Assembly: GCA_022824225.1 (NCBI GenBank)
Contig: JAJEAH010000036.1
Coordinates: 1-52,522 of the forward strand
Length of the DNA: 52,522 bases
Reading direction: 5' to 3'
Source: Chloroflexota bacterium
Lineage (GTDB): Bacteria > Chloroflexota > UBA11872 > VXOZ01
Part shown: positions 49,855 through 52,522 of the stretch, piece after piece
Position numbering within the stretch: the stretch's first letter is position 1
Layout of the letters: each line of letters starts with the position of its first letter
Program-made: the position numbers and the translations under genes
The notes under the pieces: generated by a model
The model's input: the letters and a program-made list of their open reading frames with translations, nothing else
Databases searched by the model: none
Told to the model about the DNA's origin: nothing

Positions 49855-50754
49855 ATGGCAGCGACTCCGGCAGCCGCCCGCAATCCCGATGCCAGAATCT
49901 TTGCGCTCGTTGTGTTCCTGGCGTTGCTGTGGGGCGGCAACTCCGTCGCCATCAAGATCGGTCTGGAGGACATGCCGCCGCTGGCGCTGGCCGGCGTTCG
50001 CTTCATCATCGGCCTGGCGGCGGTGACGGGCTGGGCGTGGTGGCAGCGTGTGCCCATCAAGCTGAAACCCGGCGAAGCGGCGCCCCTCGTCTCGCTTTCG
50101 CTCCTCTTCCTGCTGCAAATCATCGCCCTGAACGTCGGCACCCACTACACCACCGCTTCGCGCTCCATCGTGCTCAATAGCACGTATCCGCTCTTCACCA
50201 CGCTCTTCGCCCACTTTCTCATCGCGGGCGACCGGCTGACGGTCTGGAAGTCGCTGGGGATCCTGCTGGCCTTTGCCGGCGTGGCCGTCACCTTTGCCGA
50301 GAGCCTGAATCTGGAATCCGGCGCGTACCTGCTCGGCGACGCCGTCGTGTTGGCCAGCGGCGCGCTGCTGGGGCTGCGCGTCACCGCCACCCAGCGCATG
50401 GTGCAGAACATCCATCCTTACCGCCTCCTAATCTGGTCCATGCTCTTCAGCCTGCCGTTCTTCTTCATCCTGAGCGCAATCTTCGAGCGGGGCTGGGAAT
50501 ACCAGGTGTCCGTTGCCGGTGTGCTGGCAATCCTCTACCAGGGCCTGGTGGTGGCGGGTTTCTGCTTCGTGGCGTGGACCTCGGTGCTGCGGCACTACCG
50601 GGCGAGCCGGCTGGTGGTGCTCTTCTTCGCCACACCCCTCTTCGGCGTGGTGTTGAGTTACCTGCTCTTGGCCGAACCCCTGGGCTGGGAGTTGGTCGCG
50701 GGGGCCGGGTTGGTGGCCGCGGGGATCTATCTCGTCAATCGCGTCAAGGACTGA
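49855..50754 (+). CDS. EamA-family (DMT) transporter
   Basis: A 299-residue membrane protein with ten hydrophobic segments arranged as two EamA repeats. The first repeat shows LLWGGNSVAIKIGLEDMPPLALAGVRF; the second shows GLRVTATQRMVQNIHPYRLLIWSML and ends with TPLFGVVLSYLLLAEPLGWELVAGAGLVAAGIYLVNR. The family moves metabolites, often amino acids or their derivatives, out of the cell. The substrate is unknown and no operon partner is present. Confidence 0.9.
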   Translation: MAATPAAARNPDARIFALVVFLALLWGGNSVAIKIGLEDMPPLALAGVRFIIGLAAVTGWAWWQRVPIKLKPGEAAPLVSLSLLFLLQIIALNVGTHYTTASRSIVLNSTYPLFTTLFAHFLIAGDRLTVWKSLGILLAFAGVAVTFAESLNLESGAYLLGDAVVLASGALLGLRVTATQRMVQNIHPYRLLIWSMLFSLPFFFILSAIFERGWEYQVSVAGVLAILYQGLVVAGFCFVAWTSVLRHYRASRLVVLFFATPLFGVVLSYLLLAEPLGWELVAGAGLVAAGIYLVNRVKD

Positions 50755-51162
50755 GCGCGGGAGCGGCCCGTCCGGCGCCCCGCTGCCCCTCCCACTTCCG
50801 CTCCGCTCCCACAGGCCGCGCCACGTGGCTATAGCCGACCACGAGGGGCGGGCAGGGCGCTTGCGCGGCCCGCGGCGGGACGGCGGGAGGAGTATTGGCG
50901 GTAACGCGCGGCAGGTTGCCCCAAGCGCGTCGCGCTCATCCGGCAGCCGTGCGGCCTGGGGGTGGGCTAGTGGGCGCGACACGGGCCGGAACCGTCCGCC
51001 CGGGCCGCGCGCCGTGATCCCGCGCGGACTGACGCCCACTATGGGATGGGCGGCGCGCCCGCAATCAGGGCGGCAAATGCATGGCTGCGGTGGTGACAAA
51101 GAGTGCGCGCGCTGCTATACTTAATTCCGTAGGAGCGTATACCTGCTTGCTGCCTGATTTAT
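50755..51162. other. Gap before the tRNA-Tyr/tRNA-Asp pair
   Basis: About 400 bases of very GC-rich sequence, then an AT-richer segment at 51095-51150 (GCGCTGCTATACTTAATTCC) that could hold the tRNA promoter; TATACT at 51115-51120 is a plausible -10 element. No gene is seen. Confidence 0.4.
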
Positions 51163-51246
51163 GGGTCGGTGGGCGAGCGGTCAAAACCACCAGACTGTAA
51201 ATCTGGCGCCGTAACGGCTACGGAGGTTCGAATCCTCCCCGGCCCA
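51163..51246 (+). tRNA. tRNA-Tyr(GTA)
   Basis: An 84-base class II tRNA: acceptor GGGTCGG/CCGGCCC, anticodon loop CTGTAAA (anticodon GTA), long variable arm (GCCGTAACGGC), T-arm GGAGG-TTCGAAT-CCTCC, discriminator A. CCA is not encoded. Confidence 0.95.
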
Positions 51247-51280
51247 CCGCGATTGTTCTCCGCGCTAAAGAGAACACCCT

Positions 51281-51355
51281 GGTCCCGTGGTGTAGTTGGC
51301 CTAACACACGGCCCTGTCAAGGCTGAGATCGCCGGTTCGAATCCGGTCGGGACCG
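51281..51355 (+). tRNA. tRNA-Asp(GTC)
   Basis: A 75-base cloverleaf: acceptor GGTCCCG/CGGGACC, D-arm GTGT/ACAC, anticodon loop CTGTCAA (anticodon GTC), T-arm GCCGG-TTCGAAT-CCGGT, discriminator G. It lies 34 bases after tRNA-Tyr, likely on the same transcript. Confidence 0.95.
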
Positions 51356-51405
51356 CCCCCTTCAGAAGCTGCCCGGGCAACCGGTCTTTCTGACGAGATA
51401 CGCGA

Positions 51406-51439
51406 GAGGATCGTGCATGCGCGGTCCTCCTCTTTTTTT
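51406..51439 (+). terminator. Intrinsic terminator after the tRNA-Tyr/Asp pair
   Basis: Stem GAGGATC (51406-51412) pairs with GGTCCTC (51423-51429), with one T-G wobble and a 10-base loop. It is followed by CTC and a run of seven T (51433-51439). This is the clearest rho-independent terminator in the window. Confidence 0.75.
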
Positions 51440-51623
51440 CCTGACGGCCCAAAGACCGAGGGCGCGCAAGCCAGTCTGAACCCTCTCTCCGCCGCCCAAT
51501 CGATAGGCGTCCGGCCTATTCGTTCCGTAATGCGCGCAGAGGTTACTTTGGTTGAGCGCTGCGGCATGCCGGCTACGGCGGCAGACGGGCTTCCCCACCG
51601 CAAGTCACCGCCACCATCGAGCT

Positions 51624-52391
51624 ATGGACATCACCCCGTACGCAGACGTAAACGACCTGTTGCATGCCTTGCGCACCCAGATGCAGCGCTGCCTCGGTGA
51701 AAACCTGAGCGGCCTGTATCTCTACGGGTCACTGGTGACCGGGGACTATACGCCCGGCATCAGCGATGTCGATCTCCTGGCAGCTACCGCAAACGACCTC
51801 ACTGCAGCGGAATTCGCCGCCCTGCGCCGCATGCACACGGACCTGCCCCGCGCGCGGCCGGAGTGGCGCGACCGTATCGACGTGGCGTACGCCTCCGTTG
51901 CCGCACTGCGTTCATTCCGCACCGGGCGGCATCGCTTCGCGATCGTCAGTCCGGGCGAGCCGTTCCATAGGAAGACCATGGATAGCGGCTACCTGATGGA
52001 CTGGTACATTGTCCGCGAGCGAGGCGCAGCGCTCATGGGGCCGCCGCCGGAAGCGGTCATCCCGCCCATCGCAAAGGCAGAATTCACGCGGACCGTCAAG
52101 AGCTATGTCTCGTGGCTGGCCGAGCGGCTGCCGGAGGCGACCGGCCCGCGGTACCGGTCCTACGCCGTCCTGTCGGCGTGCCGGGCGCTCTTTCTGCACC
52201 GGACGGGCGAACTCGCCGCAAAGGAACAAGCCGCGGTCTGGGCGCGGGAAGAGTTGTCGGAGTGGGCGGGACTAGTGGCGAGCGCCCTGGCCGCGCGCCG
52301 GACGTCGCGGGATGAGCGGGCCGAACACGTCGTCAACCACACCGACGCGGTCCGTTTCCTTGCTGTCGTGAAAGCGATCGTCCACGCCTGA
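51624..52391 (+). CDS. Nucleotidyltransferase, aminoglycoside adenylyltransferase (AadA)-like
   Basis: A 255-residue protein. The nucleotidyltransferase motif LYLYGSLVTGDYTPGISDVDLL (residues 31-52) supplies GS and the paired aspartates of the active site; DVAY near residue 95 gives the third acidic residue. The C-terminal half, with FTRTVKSYVSWLAERL and YAVLSACRALFLHRTGELAAKEQAAVWA, matches the helical domain of ANT(3'')/AadA-type enzymes (DUF4111). It may adenylylate an aminoglycoside or a related substrate; many chromosomal members have no proven resistance role. The start ATG 51624 is chosen because family sequence begins there; the frame extends to 51552. Confidence 0.85.
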   Translation: MDITPYADVNDLLHALRTQMQRCLGENLSGLYLYGSLVTGDYTPGISDVDLLAATANDLTAAEFAALRRMHTDLPRARPEWRDRIDVAYASVAALRSFRTGRHRFAIVSPGEPFHRKTMDSGYLMDWYIVRERGAALMGPPPEAVIPPIAKAEFTRTVKSYVSWLAERLPEATGPRYRSYAVLSACRALFLHRTGELAAKEQAAVWAREELSEWAGLVASALAARRTSRDERAEHVVNHTDAVRFLAVVKAIVHA

Positions 52392-52454
52392 CGCGCCGGC
52401 CGGACCATGGCCCGCCGGTCGTGCCGCGCCAAGAGGCTTGAAAGCAGAGAAGCG

Positions 52455-52522
52455 GGGCGCCCAGTGGGGGGGGGCGGGTGGATTTTGTCGTTCGGGGGGG
52501 GGTGCGGCGGTGGGGGGGGGGG
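52455..52522. other. Poly-G-rich contig end, probable artefact
   Basis: The last 60-70 bases are broken by runs of 8 to 10 G (from about 52466, around 52495 and at the very end) with little other sequence. This is unlike anything else in the window and looks like dark-cycle poly-G read ends carried into the assembly. It should not be annotated as biology. Confidence 0.7.

Overview
The window is 52.5 kb of mostly GC-rich, gene-dense bacterial DNA. I read it as one chromosomal contig from an uncultivated bacterium, most likely a Chloroflexota member (an inference from gene content and from the several families of short dispersed repeats between genes, not from a marker-gene tree). Housekeeping anchors are RNase J, FtsK, LeuB, AroQ, a FabF-type ketosynthase, MoaD/MoaE, PhoBR/PhoU and five ordinary or near-ordinary tRNAs. 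The last 60 bases are poly-G-rich and look like a contig-end artefact.

Region by region. 1-1.3 kb: an AT-richer accessory edge with a cut-off hypothetical gene and an orphan MNT-type nucleotidyltransferase. 1.3-9 kb: catabolic or accessory genes (orphan NitT/TauT-type permease, amidohydrolase, GalD-like enolase-superfamily dehydratase, SDR, MatB-like acyl-CoA synthetase) separated by repeats. 9.2-12.9 kb: a compositionally different island with two unusual tRNA genes, a winged-helix-like protein, a C5 DNA methyltransferase, a NotI-family restriction enzyme and a Vsr nuclease. 12.9-18.9 kb: Cache lipoprotein, secreted intradiol dioxygenase, AroQ, a 1.3-kb repeat array, an MBL-cupin fusion and a second SDR. 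19.2-25.4 kb: leuB, GNAT acetyltransferase, RNase J, FtsK. 25.6-31.4 kb: ketosynthase, glycosyltransferase, moaD/moaE, hydroxyacid-oxoacid transhydrogenase. 32-35.7 kb: tRNA-Arg and a metal-chelate/cobalamin-type ABC importer. 35.8-45.2 kb: a phosphate/polyphosphate block (PhoB-PhoR, zinc-ribbon protein, PhoU, ArsC, two thymidylate-kinase-like proteins, Ppx/GppA, CHAD protein). 45.7-52.4 kb: class V aminotransferase, MFS exporter with a large loop insertion, EamA transporter, tRNA-Thr, -Tyr and -Asp, and an AadA-like nucleotidyltransferase.

The strongest unusual signals are these. First, the tRNA gene at 9250-9335 does not fold as a normal tRNA-Leu(UAG) but fits a 9/3 acceptor/T-stem 'allo-tRNA' with a tRNA-Sec-like D-arm, a long variable arm and discriminator G (serine-like features). 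It sits beside a lysine-like tRNA that carries a CTC (Glu) anticodon. Second, two exact 11-bp-periodic direct-repeat arrays (35842-35880 and 38852-38879) resemble PHO boxes and flank the phoBR unit, which ties the phosphate/polyP block into one candidate regulon. Third, MoaD has 13 residues after its normally terminal Gly-Gly. Fourth, one TMK-like gene appears to need an ATT start codon.
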